NCBI RefSeq assembly: GCF_016107625.1
Contig: NZ_JABASV010000001.1
Span: forward strand, 496,001 to 560,000
DNA length: 64,000 nucleotides
Origin: Vreelandella alkaliphila
GTDB lineage: Bacteria > Pseudomonadota > Gammaproteobacteria > Pseudomonadales > Halomonadaceae
Direction of reading: 5' to 3'
A program made the translations under genes and the position numbers. The notes under the pieces are model-generated. The model searched no databases. It was not told where the DNA came from and saw only the letters and a list, made by a program, of their open reading frames with translations. Shown here one piece after another: positions 10,062 through 19,534 of the stretch (its first letter is position 1; each line of letters opens with the position of its first letter).

Positions 10062-10889
10062 CTAGTCACTGGCGACGTTCAACGATTGCCTTAATAGTGT
10101 ACGCACCGGGGCGGTTTCAGGCCGCAGGTTACGCCATAAAAAGAAAGATTCGGCGGCTTGCTCGACCAGCATACCCAGGCCATCGAGCAACTTGGCGCCG
10201 CGTGGCCCTGCCCACTGCAAAAACACCGTGGGCTCCGAGCCATACATCATGTCGTAGGCCCAAGCACCCTGGTTAAATAGGTTATTCGGTAACGGCGGCA
10301 AATCACCCGTAAGACTGGCACTGGTACCATTGATGACCAAATCAAACTGGCCTTCTAACGTCTCAAACCCACCGCCATGAAGGGTGCCTAAGTCGGCAAA
10401 TGCGTCTGCTAATTGGACGGCTTTTGCCGCCGTTCGATTGACGATAACAACGTCACGAGGTTGCTCTGCAAGCAGCGGTTCAAGCACGCCACGCACTGCA
10501 CCACCGGCACCGATCACCAGCACGCGTTTATCCTTAATGGGTACGTGATGGTATCCAAGGTCACGCACCAGCCCAATGCCATCCGTGGTATCACCGTAGG
10601 TACGGCCATTGCCGCCGACAATTAGTGTATTCACTGCCTGAGCACGCTTGGCACGATGGCTCAGGGTATCGCACAGCGCAAAGGCATCGCCTTTGAACGG
10701 TACGGTCACGTTCGCCCCTCGACCACCCGCTGCCACAAACTCTCGCCAGGCACTGGCAAAACCTTCCACCGGTGCAAGTTCGGCGGTATAGGTCATAGGT
10801 TGCTGAGTTTGGTTAGCAAACTCTTCGTGAATTAATGGCGACTTAGAGTGCTTAATCGGGTTTCCAAAGACACAGTAACGGTCGGTCAT
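10062..10889 (-). CDS. aroE: Shikimate 5-dehydrogenase
   Basis: AroE reduces 3-dehydroshikimate with NADPH in aromatic amino-acid synthesis. The substrate site SKSPLIH, the catalytic lysine in NVTVPFK (K66) and aspartate D103 in DTTDGIG are present. The dinucleotide motif GAGGAVRG and NRT (NADP selection) follow. The 275 residues are normal. It is the last gene of a minus-strand run (LysM-family protein, dprA, tsaC, hemF, aroE) and starts nine bases after hemF, with AAGGAA ahead of the ATG. Confidence 0.97.
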   Translation of the reverse strand: MTDRYCVFGNPIKHSKSPLIHEEFANQTQQPMTYTAELAPVEGFASAWREFVAAGGRGANVTVPFKGDAFALCDTLSHRAKRAQAVNTLIVGGNGRTYGDTTDGIGLVRDLGYHHVPIKDKRVLVIGAGGAVRGVLEPLLAEQPRDVVIVNRTAAKAVQLADAFADLGTLHGGGFETLEGQFDLVINGTSASLTGDLPPLPNNLFNQGAWAYDMMYGSEPTVFLQWAGPRGAKLLDGLGMLVEQAAESFFLWRNLRPETAPVRTLLRQSLNVASD

Positions 10890-10898
10890 ACAGGTTCC

Positions 10899-11891
<993 letters not shown>

Positions 11892-11904
11892 TCAAGGCGC
11901 CTCG

Positions 11905-12462
11905 CTATGAACGCATTACTTTGCCCGTCACCAAGTCTTTGATGGTGCTGGGTTTTGCGTTACCCCCAAGCTCACCTGCTACAATCGCGGCGACCTCCTC
12001 ACCGAAAATGGACGCGACTTCGTCAGCACTCATGGCGGGTGGGTCACCCGCGCGATTAGCGGAGGTAGAGACTAGCGGGCCACCAAAGGCCTCACAGAGC
12101 GCCTTCATCAGCGGATGGTCGGTCACCCGTAGAGCCACACTCTGATGGGCACCGCGCACTAAACCATGACTACGGCCATTGTCAGGCACTAGCCAAGTAT
12201 TAGGGCCAGGCCAGCTGGCCGCTAAGGGCGCATGCAGTGCAACTGGCAGTTGGTTTAGCCAAGGCTGAAATTGCTGAATATTCGCAGCAACAAGAATCAC
12301 CCCTTTGGCGGGATCACGCTCTTTCATACGCATCAAATGCGCCAGCGCTTCATCGTTATCTGGGTCACAGCTCAGCCCCCAGACTGCTTCGGTGGGGCAG
12401 GCGATAACGCCCCCCTCTTTTAATGCTCGTACCGCTTCTTTAACCTCAACAGCCGATTTCAT
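11905..12462 (-). CDS. tsaC: Threonylcarbamoyl-AMP synthase (YrdC-type)
   Basis: TsaC makes threonylcarbamoyl-AMP, the activated donor for the t6A37 modification of ANN-decoding tRNAs. The 185-residue protein is the short YrdC-domain form. PTEAVWGLSCDP near the N-terminus, the KxR-type KERDP segment, and the C-terminal STSANRAGDPP are typical. AGGAGC lies just before the ATG. It sits between dprA and hemF in the minus-strand operon. Confidence 0.95.
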   Translation of the reverse strand: MKSAVEVKEAVRALKEGGVIACPTEAVWGLSCDPDNDEALAHLMRMKERDPAKGVILVAANIQQFQPWLNQLPVALHAPLAASWPGPNTWLVPDNGRSHGLVRGAHQSVALRVTDHPLMKALCEAFGGPLVSTSANRAGDPPAMSADEVASIFGEEVAAIVAGELGGNAKPSTIKDLVTGKVMRS

Positions 12463-12543
12463 AGATGCTCCTCGTTACAAACGCGGCCCCTCATCACCTG
12501 AGATTGATACATCTTCAGTAGATGAAAAACGGTTACTTACATC

Positions 12544-13665
12544 CTACCATGGCCGCGTCAAACGCACCCAGCCGCCCGCTTGCTGCGCTACTTTGCCATC
12601 AAGTTCCAGCATCAATAACCGTTGTTGGCATTCACTGACCGTAAGGCCCGCGCTCTGAACCAATATATCAATTGGCGTTGGCGTTGCGCCCAGCGCGCTT
12701 AGTACATTGTCCTTGGGCTCATCGTCCTCGATTGGCAAATCAAGGCTTGCGTTGTCAGTGATAGCACGTGGACCGGTTGGCATATAACGTTCAGCCCAGT
12801 GCTGCAACTCTTCTAAAATATCGTCCACATGACGCACCAGCGTCGCACCGCTACGTAATAACTGCAGGCAACCACGAGCCTGCACGTTATGTAGCGACCC
12901 GGGCAGTGCAAACAGCTCACGGTCTTGCTCAAGGGCTAATCGTGCGCTTACCAACGAGCCGCTCTTCTCAGTCGCTTCGACCACTAACGTACCTAATGAA
13001 AGGCCGGTTACAATTCGATTACGTCGGGGAAAAAAGGCTGGTCGAGCAACGGTTCCTGGCGGATGCTCGGATAATAACAAGCCTCCTGGCACGCTACTTA
13101 GCTGCTCATGTAAATCACGGTGACGGGGCGGATAAATGACATCAGCGCCACAGCCAAGCACCGCAATCGACTGCCCGCCTGCCGCTAACGCTGCGCGCTG
13201 TGCAACCCCATCAACCCCGAGAGCCATGCCGCTGACGATGCACCAGCCGCGATTAGCAAGCTCTCTGGCAAACGCCTGAGCATTACCGCTTCCTTCAGCA
13301 GTGGGACGCCGAGTGCCCACCATGGCCAGTTTTGGGCCATCTAGTGCACTAAGATCACCTTGTGCCCAAAGCACCACAGGTGGGTCCGGCAATTGATCGA
13401 GCAACTCAGGCCATGCGGGATGATTGCGATGGAGCAAATGGCGATTAGGCGCAGCCGCTAGCCATGCGAAGGTATGGTCGACTGCCTGCTGCAACGGGCT
13501 GCGCTCTGGCTGCGCTAGCCAAAGCCGCAGCGCACTCGCGGCATTACTGGGCAGCCCAGCAAGCCAGCCATGGGGCCATTGCGGCTGTTTGGCGGCCAGC
13601 GCTGCGGTGCGAAGCGCCCCCATGCCCGGTAGCTCATTCACCACTAGCCACTCCTTGGCATCCAT
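12544..13665 (-). CDS. dprA: DNA-processing protein DprA (Smf)
   Basis: DprA protects incoming single-stranded DNA and loads RecA during natural transformation. The 373-residue protein has an N-terminal helical region, the Rossmann-fold core (MVGTRRPTAEG, IVSGMALGVDG, IAVLGCGADVIYPPRH, SEHPPGTVARPAFFPRRNRI), and a C-terminal winged-helix segment. All core motifs are intact. It follows the LysM-family gene after 27 bases. With pilW at the window start it suggests, but does not prove, competence. Confidence 0.95.
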   Translation of the reverse strand: MDAKEWLVVNELPGMGALRTAALAAKQPQWPHGWLAGLPSNAASALRLWLAQPERSPLQQAVDHTFAWLAAAPNRHLLHRNHPAWPELLDQLPDPPVVLWAQGDLSALDGPKLAMVGTRRPTAEGSGNAQAFARELANRGWCIVSGMALGVDGVAQRAALAAGGQSIAVLGCGADVIYPPRHRDLHEQLSSVPGGLLLSEHPPGTVARPAFFPRRNRIVTGLSLGTLVVEATEKSGSLVSARLALEQDRELFALPGSLHNVQARGCLQLLRSGATLVRHVDDILEELQHWAERYMPTGPRAITDNASLDLPIEDDEPKDNVLSALGATPTPIDILVQSAGLTVSECQQRLLMLELDGKVAQQAGGWVRLTRPW

Positions 13666-13692
13666 ACCTATCCCCTGTTAGTTGCGCGGTGT

Positions 13693-14556
13693 TTAGCGTA
13701 TCGGCGTGTGTACCCGGTCTCCAACCGCTAAAACGTTCGATGCCTGCATCACCAACGCATAGCTCATCAGGCTATACGGCTTTACCACCATGACTCTTCC
13801 CGCCTCAGTGGCGGGTAGTTGCAGAAGCTCCTGGCTACGCGGGTCATTAACAAGTTCGCCCTGCTGGCCAACATGTAATACATGACCGGGCTGCAAGCCA
13901 TCCTGAGTACCAATATCCAGTGCCACTATTTGTAAGCGTCCAATAAAGCGCACTCCGCCAGGTACCGCAATAATCTGGCCAGCGACATCGTTCAACGGTA
14001 AACGAGGCTGAAAGCTATTTTCTGACGACTGAGATTCAAACAACGGGGCGTCAAGCGGCAGCAAAATATCGTTATTACGCACTTCCTGGTAAGCACTGAG
14101 GACTTCTAAGCGGGCAATATCTCCCTCTCTGCTGAGCTGGCGCGCTTCGCCAATATTGATTAACTCCGTACCTAACGGGATACCCTCAGCGGAAACATAA
14201 CGCTCGCCCAGACGATAAATACCTAAACGCACTCTGGACGGCAGTACGCCGCGCGCATACAACGTATCGCCTGCGCCACTCATCAAGCGTTGATTCTCAC
14301 CGCCGACAACGTAGGCCAGTTCCCGGGTAGGCGTGTCCGGCTCTGCGACTCGATGTTCTCGCAAAAACGCCCGGATCGCTTCCATCGGAAGCGGCGCCAT
14401 TGCCTGTTGCTGAGGAGCGGCGCGCATCTGGGGAGAAAGCTTTACCACCCGCTGCGGAGATTCCCACGCCAATGCGGCGGTCGTCATAAGCGTCAAACAT
14501 GCCAACGACACGCTATAATAAAGAAACCTTTTCGCCACTGCCCTTTTCACCACCAT
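13693..14556 (-). CDS. LysM-family periplasmic protein lacking its LysM domain
   Basis: In Pseudomonas and relatives the gene before dprA encodes an exported protein with an N-terminal LysM peptidoglycan-binding repeat, then a conserved region. Here the 287-residue product goes from a signal peptide (cleavage after about residue 29, TAALA-W) straight into the conserved part: VKLSPQMRA, LPMEAIRAFL, AYVVGGENQRLMSGAGDTLYARG and the closing DRVHTP. No YxVxxGDTLxxIA motif is visible. The 177 bases between this start and def hold no reading frame for it. The protein may act in the periplasm without wall anchoring. Its role is unknown. Confidence 0.82.
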   Translation of the reverse strand: MVVKRAVAKRFLYYSVSLACLTLMTTAALAWESPQRVVKLSPQMRAAPQQQAMAPLPMEAIRAFLREHRVAEPDTPTRELAYVVGGENQRLMSGAGDTLYARGVLPSRVRLGIYRLGERYVSAEGIPLGTELINIGEARQLSREGDIARLEVLSAYQEVRNNDILLPLDAPLFESQSSENSFQPRLPLNDVAGQIIAVPGGVRFIGRLQIVALDIGTQDGLQPGHVLHVGQQGELVNDPRSQELLQLPATEAGRVMVVKPYSLMSYALVMQASNVLAVGDRVHTPIR

Positions 14557-14733
14557 CCTGTGCTCTCTTGTCAGTTATGGGTGAAGCCGTTGAGGGGAGC
14601 TGCATGGCGTTGTACGTGCCCAGGAACGCTTACAGCATGATATAGTGGCCGATAGTAAAGCACTTAGGCCTGCCAACACAGGTGGCAAGGCCTGCTCATA
14701 TTAAAGACTCAGCATAACGGTGATTGTAACGCC

Positions 14734-15246
14734 ATGGCCAAACTTCCTATTCTCGAATTCCCCGACGAGCGCCTGCGCACCAAGGCTGCACCGGTGGAAA
14801 CCGTTGACGATGAGGTCCGCCAGCTCGTCGACGATATGTTGGAGACCATGTACGACGCGCGCGGCATCGGCCTTGCAGCGACACAAATCGATGTTCATCG
14901 ACGTGTCGTAGTAATGGATGTCAGCGACGATAACTCGCAGCCGCTAGTACTTATTAATCCGCGCTACGAGCCGATTGGTGACGAAAAAGAGCCGCTTTCT
15001 GAAGGCTGTCTATCGATTCCGGAATACTACGCTGAAGTCCCGCGCTATTTAAAAGTAAAGCTGAACGCGCTAGATCGTAGTGGTGAGCCCTACGAGTTAG
15101 AAGCCGATGGCTTATTAGCCCACTGCATTCAGCATGAGTATGACCATTTGGAAGGCGTGCTTTTTGTTGACTACTTATCACCCCTAAAGCGTGACCGAGT
15201 GATGAAAAAGATGCAGAAACGCCACAAGCTATTACACGACGCATAA
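14734..15246 (+). CDS. def: Peptide deformylase
   Basis: Def removes the formyl group from new proteins. All three motifs are intact: GIGLAATQ (about 46-53), EGCLS with metal ligand C92, and HEYDH with ligands H134 and H138 and catalytic E135. The 170 residues match the type I enzyme of E. coli. It is divergent from the minus-strand LysM-family/dprA operon and leads into fmt and rsmB. Confidence 0.97.
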   Translation: MAKLPILEFPDERLRTKAAPVETVDDEVRQLVDDMLETMYDARGIGLAATQIDVHRRVVVMDVSDDNSQPLVLINPRYEPIGDEKEPLSEGCLSIPEYYAEVPRYLKVKLNALDRSGEPYELEADGLLAHCIQHEYDHLEGVLFVDYLSPLKRDRVMKKMQKRHKLLHDA

Positions 15247-15290
15247 ACCGACCTACGCCGTGTTATTGCTGGCCGAGCTGACACGCTGCA

Positions 15291-15319
15291 AACGCACAGA
15301 ATGTTATTCCTGGTGCGTT
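15291..15319 (+). other. Hairpin in the def-fmt gap
   Basis: AACGCAC (15291-15297) and GTGCGTT (15313-15319) form a perfect seven-base stem over 15 bases, with partial pairing beyond it. No T-run follows, so it is not a standard terminator. It may modulate transcription or mRNA processing between def and fmt. Confidence 0.3.
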
Positions 15320-15400
15320 GTAGCGTTGCTTCTCGGCCTTTATTTGTTTCCCCCACGGCACACGATTACTTTCCCCCTTCAATGCTAGGTAGTCATCACC

Positions 15401-16387
15401 ATGTCACAGTTGCGCGTTGTTTTTGCTGGCACGCCGGATTTCGCCGCTTCAAGCCTTGCTGCCGTGCTCGAAAGTCAGCATCAGGTGGTAGCGGTATATA
15501 CTCAACCTGACCGCCCAGCTGGCCGCGGGCGCAAGCTCACCCCAAGCCCCGTCAAGCAGCTTGCTGTTGAGCATGGGCTACCTGTCTACCAGCCCGTCAG
15601 CTTAAAAAGCACTGATGCCCAAGCGGAACTGGCTGCATTGAACGCCGACGTAATGGTTGTCGTTGCTTATGGGCTACTACTGCCACAGGCCGTGCTCGAT
15701 ATTCCCCGCTTAGGCTGCATCAACGTGCACGCATCGCTGCTACCACGCTGGCGAGGTGCCGCCCCCATCCAACGCGCTATTGAAGCCGGTGATAGCGCAT
15801 CAGGCGTCACCATTATGCAAATGGATGCGGGTCTGGATACCGGTGAGATGCTGTATGAAGTGCGTACGCCGATCACCTCGCGCACCACGGGCGGGGACTT
15901 GCATGATCGGCTGGCCATTCAAGGGGCGAATGCACTGATTAACGTGCTGGATGCGCTGGACAGCAACAATTTAAAAGCAACACCGCAGCCTGACGAGGGC
16001 GTCACCTACGCCGCCAAGCTCAGCAAAGCGGAAGCCGAGCTGGACTTCCATCAACCTGCCGAGCCGCTAGCGCGCAAAATACGTGCGTTCAACCCGTGGC
16101 CAGTGGCTTGGTGCACGTTAGGCAATGATCGCTTACGTTTGTTGATGGCCAGTGTTGAACCAGGTGAACAGCCTTCCACTACGCCCGGCACACTACTCGA
16201 ACATGGCGAGGATCACCTACGCATTGCCTGTGGCGAGCAAGGCCAAGAAGTACTGTGCATTAGCCATGCCCAGTTACCTGGTGGGAAAGCGATGGCCGTG
16301 CGCGACCTGCTTAACGCCCGACAAACCCCGCTTATCGTCGGCGCACGCCTTGGGCACGCCGCCGCTCATCAAGGAGTTAGTGAATGA
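15401..16387 (+). CDS. fmt: Methionyl-tRNA formyltransferase
   Basis: Fmt formylates Met-tRNAfMet for initiation, the partner activity of Def. The N-terminal domain has FAGTPDFAASSL, the folate and catalytic segment INVHASLLPRWRGAAPI and MDAGLDTG. A C-terminal OB-like tRNA-binding domain follows. The length is 328 residues. Its stop overlaps the rsmB start (ATGA), so the two are translationally coupled. Confidence 0.97.
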   Translation: MSQLRVVFAGTPDFAASSLAAVLESQHQVVAVYTQPDRPAGRGRKLTPSPVKQLAVEHGLPVYQPVSLKSTDAQAELAALNADVMVVVAYGLLLPQAVLDIPRLGCINVHASLLPRWRGAAPIQRAIEAGDSASGVTIMQMDAGLDTGEMLYEVRTPITSRTTGGDLHDRLAIQGANALINVLDALDSNNLKATPQPDEGVTYAAKLSKAEAELDFHQPAEPLARKIRAFNPWPVAWCTLGNDRLRLLMASVEPGEQPSTTPGTLLEHGEDHLRIACGEQGQEVLCISHAQLPGGKAMAVRDLLNARQTPLIVGARLGHAAAHQGVSE

Positions 16388-17718
16388 GCCAGAATCGCCC
16401 ACCCAAAGGCGGCAGCGGCCAGGAAGTTCGCGCCGCGGCCGCCCGCGCGCTAGTACCTGTTTTGACTGACCAAGGCTCACTAGCCGGGCTAGATGAGCAC
16501 AGTGTGATTGCCCGCGACCGCAGCCTGTTAAAAGAGCTGTGTTACGGTACTTGCCGACGCTTGCCGCGCCTGGAAGCGTTGGCTGGCGCACTGCTCAAGC
16601 AGCCTTTTAAAAAGCGCGATAGTGATGTTCACGCCTTGTTACTGGTGGGAATCTACCAGCTGCTTTATATGCGTATTCCAGCACACGCAGCGGTTGGCGA
16701 AACCGCTGGCGCCGCTCGCCTGCTAGGCAAAGAGTGGGCTACCCGAGTGCTTAACGGCTGCCTGCGCCGCCTACAGCGTGAATCCGAAGCGCTTCAAGCC
16801 GCCGTTGACCTAGATGAGAGCGTTGCCCTGGAGCACCCGCCCTGGCTGCTTAATGCGTTGCGCAGCGCTTGGCCTGAACAGTGGCGCGCCATTGCCGCAG
16901 CGAACAATGAACCAGGCCCCATGACGCTGAGAGTCAATCAACACCACAACGACCGTGAAGCCTATTTACAACAGCTGACTGAGCAGGGACTAAGTGGGCA
17001 CCTATGCCTACATGCGCCGGATGGCATTACCTTGGATGCACCCTGTGATGTCTCCATACTTCCCGGCTTTGAAGAAGGTCATGTCAGCGTCCAAGACGAA
17101 GCGGCTCAGCTTTCTGCCGCGCTGTTAGGGCCTGCATTAGCCCCCCGCCCAGGCGCCCACGTTCTCGATGCTTGCTGTGCGCCTGGCGGTAAAACTGCCC
17201 ACCTATTAGAGCAGTTTGATATTGCTCTGACGGCCATTGATAGCGACAACCAGCGCCTAGGCCGTGTAGACGATACACTGAACCGCCTAGGCTTAACGGC
17301 AGAACTGCAGCACGCTGATGCTACCCAGCAAGACTGGTGGGACGGCGCGCCTTTCGACGCGATTTTGCTTGATGCGCCCTGTTCTGGCACGGGCGTTATT
17401 CGTCGTCACCCCGACATTAAAAAACTGCGCCGTAAAGAGGATATTCGCCAGCTCGCTAAGCTACAGCGCCAACTGCTGGATAACCTTTGGCCACTACTCC
17501 GCCCAGGCGGCACCTTGCTATACGCCACCTGTTCAGTGCTGCCCGAGGAAAACGCTGAGCAAATCAAGGCATTTCTTGACCGCACGCCCGATGCAGAAGT
17601 CACCACGCCAAATGACGTAGCCTGGGGCGAACCGAGTGGCCAAGGACGCCAACTGTTTCCCGCGCAAAGCAGTCATGATGGCTTTTTTTATGCCAGACTA
17701 GAGAAGCGTACTGCTTAA
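16384..17718 (+). CDS. rsmB: 16S rRNA m5C967 methyltransferase RsmB (Sun/Fmu)
   Basis: RsmB methylates C967 of 16S rRNA. It has an N-terminal NusB-like domain (about residues 1-140) and a C-terminal Rossmann methyltransferase. The SAM site is DACCAPGGKTAHLLE. The two catalytic cysteines are C333 in DAPCSGTG and C383 in YATCSV. The 444 residues fit the family. The def-fmt-rsmB-trkA order is conserved; here a dodecin gene sits between rsmB and trkA. Confidence 0.96.
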   Translation: MSQNRPPKGGSGQEVRAAAARALVPVLTDQGSLAGLDEHSVIARDRSLLKELCYGTCRRLPRLEALAGALLKQPFKKRDSDVHALLLVGIYQLLYMRIPAHAAVGETAGAARLLGKEWATRVLNGCLRRLQRESEALQAAVDLDESVALEHPPWLLNALRSAWPEQWRAIAAANNEPGPMTLRVNQHHNDREAYLQQLTEQGLSGHLCLHAPDGITLDAPCDVSILPGFEEGHVSVQDEAAQLSAALLGPALAPRPGAHVLDACCAPGGKTAHLLEQFDIALTAIDSDNQRLGRVDDTLNRLGLTAELQHADATQQDWWDGAPFDAILLDAPCSGTGVIRRHPDIKKLRRKEDIRQLAKLQRQLLDNLWPLLRPGGTLLYATCSVLPEENAEQIKAFLDRTPDAEVTTPNDVAWGEPSGQGRQLFPAQSSHDGFFYARLEKRTA

Positions 17719-17720
17719 CA

Positions 17721-17742
17721 TACCGCCCCTACCGGGGCGGTA
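17721..17742 (+). other. Perfect GC-rich hairpin between rsmB and the dodecin gene
   Basis: TACCGCCCC and GGGGCGGTA make a nine-base perfect stem with a TACC loop, two bases after the rsmB stop. A-rich sequence rather than a T-run follows. It could be a pause, an RNA end-protecting structure or a weak terminator. Confidence 0.4.
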
Positions 17743-17767
17743 AACCGATGACAAGGATGGAGACACT

Positions 17768-17974
17768 ATGAGTACCCACACTTATAAGCATATCGAGCTA
17801 ACCGGTTCTTCTGAAAAGGGAATTGAAGAAGCTGTGCAAAGTGCCCTCGCCAAAGCATCAGAAACCATTCATAACTTGCGCTGGTTCGAAGTCACCGACA
17901 CTCGTGGCCATATCGAGGACGGCCGTGTCGCTCACTGGCAGGTCACGATAAAAGTTGGCTTCACACTCGAGTAA
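17768..17974 (+). CDS. Dodecin flavin-binding protein
   Basis: Dodecins form 12-subunit hollow shells that store flavin. The 68-residue product has the family pattern throughout: the HIELTGSS opening strand, the [23 protein letters not shown] helix and strand with the flavin-stacking tryptophan (W39), and the closing [23 protein letters not shown] precedes the ATG. It lies between rsmB and trkA with hairpins on both sides, so it may be a separate unit. Confidence 0.95.
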   Translation: MSTHTYKHIELTGSSEKGIEEAVQSALAKASETIHNLRWFEVTDTRGHIEDGRVAHWQVTIKVGFTLE

Positions 17975-17990
17975 TCCCGACCTGCTTTTC

Positions 17991-18026
17991 GACGGCGGCT
18001 GGTTTACACTGGCCGCCGTCTTTATT
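17991..18026 (+). terminator. Terminator after the dodecin gene
   Basis: GACGGCGGC (17991-17999) pairs with GCCGCCGTC (18012-18020) across a 12-base loop, followed by TTTATT. It lies just after the dodecin stop and before trkA. Confidence 0.75.
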
Positions 18027-18087
18027 GCAGCGCACATATCTCTTGCCGAGAACGCGCTGGCGCTTACAACGGAACCGATGCTTAGCA

Positions 18088-19461
18088 ATGAAAATCATCA
18101 TTCTCGGCGCCGGCCAGGTCGGCGGCACCCTAGCGGAGCACCTTGCCCGCGAAGAAAACGATATTACCGTCGTCGATACCGACGCCGCGAAACTGCGCGA
18201 ACTGCACACCAAACTGGATATTCGCACCGTGACGGGCGCGGCTTCGTATCCTATTGTGCTGCGTCAGGCGGGCTGTGAAGACGCCGATATGTTGATTGCG
18301 GTGACCAACACCGATGAAATCAACATGATCGCCTGCCAAGTCGCCCATACGCTGTTTCGCACGCCTACCAAAATTGCCCGCGTACGCTCAACCGCCTACC
18401 TCACCCGTAAGGGGTTGTTCGCCCACGAAGCGATTCCTATTGATGTACTGATCAGCCCTGAACAAGTGGTCACGGATCATGTTCGCCGCCTGATTGAGCA
18501 TCCCGGTGCGTTGCAGGTGTTGGAGTTTGCCGGTGGTTTAGTGCAGCTGGTGGCGGTCAAGGCGTTCTACGGTGGCCCGTTGGTGGGACAGGATTTAGCC
18601 TTTTTAGCCAAGCACATGCCCAATGTGGAAACACGCGTGGCGGCCATTTACCGCCGCAATCGGCCGATTATTCCCCGTGGTGATACGGTGATTGAAGCCG
18701 ACGACGAAGTGTTTTTCCTGGCTGCACGGCGTGATATTCGCGCGGTAATGAGCGAACTACGCCGCGTTGAACGGGATTTCCGGCGGGTGGTGATTGCCGG
18801 TGGGGGCAATATAGGTGAACGCTTAGCCGAACACCTGGAGCACAGCCACCAAGTTAAGATTATCGAGCACAGTTTAGAGCGCTGTACTGCGCTTTCCGAG
18901 CGGCTTGACCGAACGGTGGTGCTCCACGGCAGCGCCACCAGCAAACGGCTGTTGGAAGAAGAGAACATCGAAGACTGCGATATCTTTTGTGCCCTGACCA
19001 ACGACGACGAGGTCAATATTATGTCGTCGCTGCTGGCCAAACGCTTGGGCGCCAAGAAGGTACTGACGCTGATTAACAACGCTGCCTACGTGGACTTGGT
19101 TCAGGGGGGCGAAATCGATATCGCCATTTCCCCCCAGCAAGCGACCATCGGCAGCCTGCTCACCCACGTCCGCCGCGGCGATATTGTCAACGTGCACTCA
19201 CTGCGCCGTGGCGCTGCGGAAGCCATCGAGGCGATCGCCCACGGTGACAAGCAGTCGTCCAAAGTGGTGGGCCGGACCATAGCTGAGATCAATCTGCCTG
19301 AAGGCACCACCATTGGTGCCATTGTGCGAGGCAAAGAGGTCATCATTGGCCATGGGGATGTAATGGTAGAGAGCGGCGACCACGTCATTCTATTCGTGAT
19401 TGATAAGCGACGCATTCGTGACGTGGAGCGGCTATTCCAAGTGGGATTAACGTTCTTCTAG
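18088..19461 (+). CDS. trkA: Trk potassium uptake regulatory subunit TrkA
   Basis: TrkA is the cytosolic NAD(H)-binding ring that gates the TrkH or TrkG potassium channel. The start is ATG 18088, giving [13 protein letters not shown]; upstream in-frame starts are not supported. The protein has 457 residues in two halves, each with a Rossmann RCK-N domain ([13 protein letters not shown] near residue 7 and [14 protein letters not shown] near residue 239) and an RCK-C domain. The stop codon lies in the first copy of a tandem repeat. trkH follows after 63 bases. Potassium uptake matters for osmoadaptation in a halophile. Confidence 0.96.
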   Translation: MKIIILGAGQVGGTLAEHLAREENDITVVDTDAAKLRELHTKLDIRTVTGAASYPIVLRQAGCEDADMLIAVTNTDEINMIACQVAHTLFRTPTKIARVRSTAYLTRKGLFAHEAIPIDVLISPEQVVTDHVRRLIEHPGALQVLEFAGGLVQLVAVKAFYGGPLVGQDLAFLAKHMPNVETRVAAIYRRNRPIIPRGDTVIEADDEVFFLAARRDIRAVMSELRRVERDFRRVVIAGGGNIGERLAEHLEHSHQVKIIEHSLERCTALSERLDRTVVLHGSATSKRLLEEENIEDCDIFCALTNDDEVNIMSSLLAKRLGAKKVLTLINNAAYVDLVQGGEIDIAISPQQATIGSLLTHVRRGDIVNVHSLRRGAAEAIEAIAHGDKQSSKVVGRTIAEINLPEGTTIGAIVRGKEVIIGHGDVMVESGDHVILFVIDKRRIRDVERLFQVGLTFF

Positions 19462-19500
19462 GCAATGGCCTTCTAGGCAACGCTCTTCAAGAAAACAGGC
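19456..19500 (+). repeat. Tandem repeat, 15 bp x 3, trkA-trkH gap
   Basis: Units are TTCTAGGCAATGGCC, TTCTAGGCAACGCTC and TTCAAGAAAACAGGC, in exact 15-base register. The first unit contains the trkA stop codon (TAG, 19459-19461). Units one and two are close; unit three has diverged. Confidence 0.7.
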
Positions 19501-19534
19501 CACCGCTATGAGGCAACCACTGCTATGAGTTTGC
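19501..19534 (+). repeat. 17-bp duplication covering the trkH start codon
   Basis: CACCGCTATGAGGCAAC (19501-19517) and CACTGCTATGAGTTTGC (19518-19534) share 12 of 17 bases in register. Each copy carries an ATG. The upstream one opens a six-codon frame (MRQPLL) whose stop overlaps the trkH ATG, a possible coupling leader. Confidence 0.5.

Noticed and set aside
17721-17742. GC-rich hairpin after rsmB considered as a standard terminator
   Set aside because: It lacks the downstream T-run; it is listed only as a hairpin.
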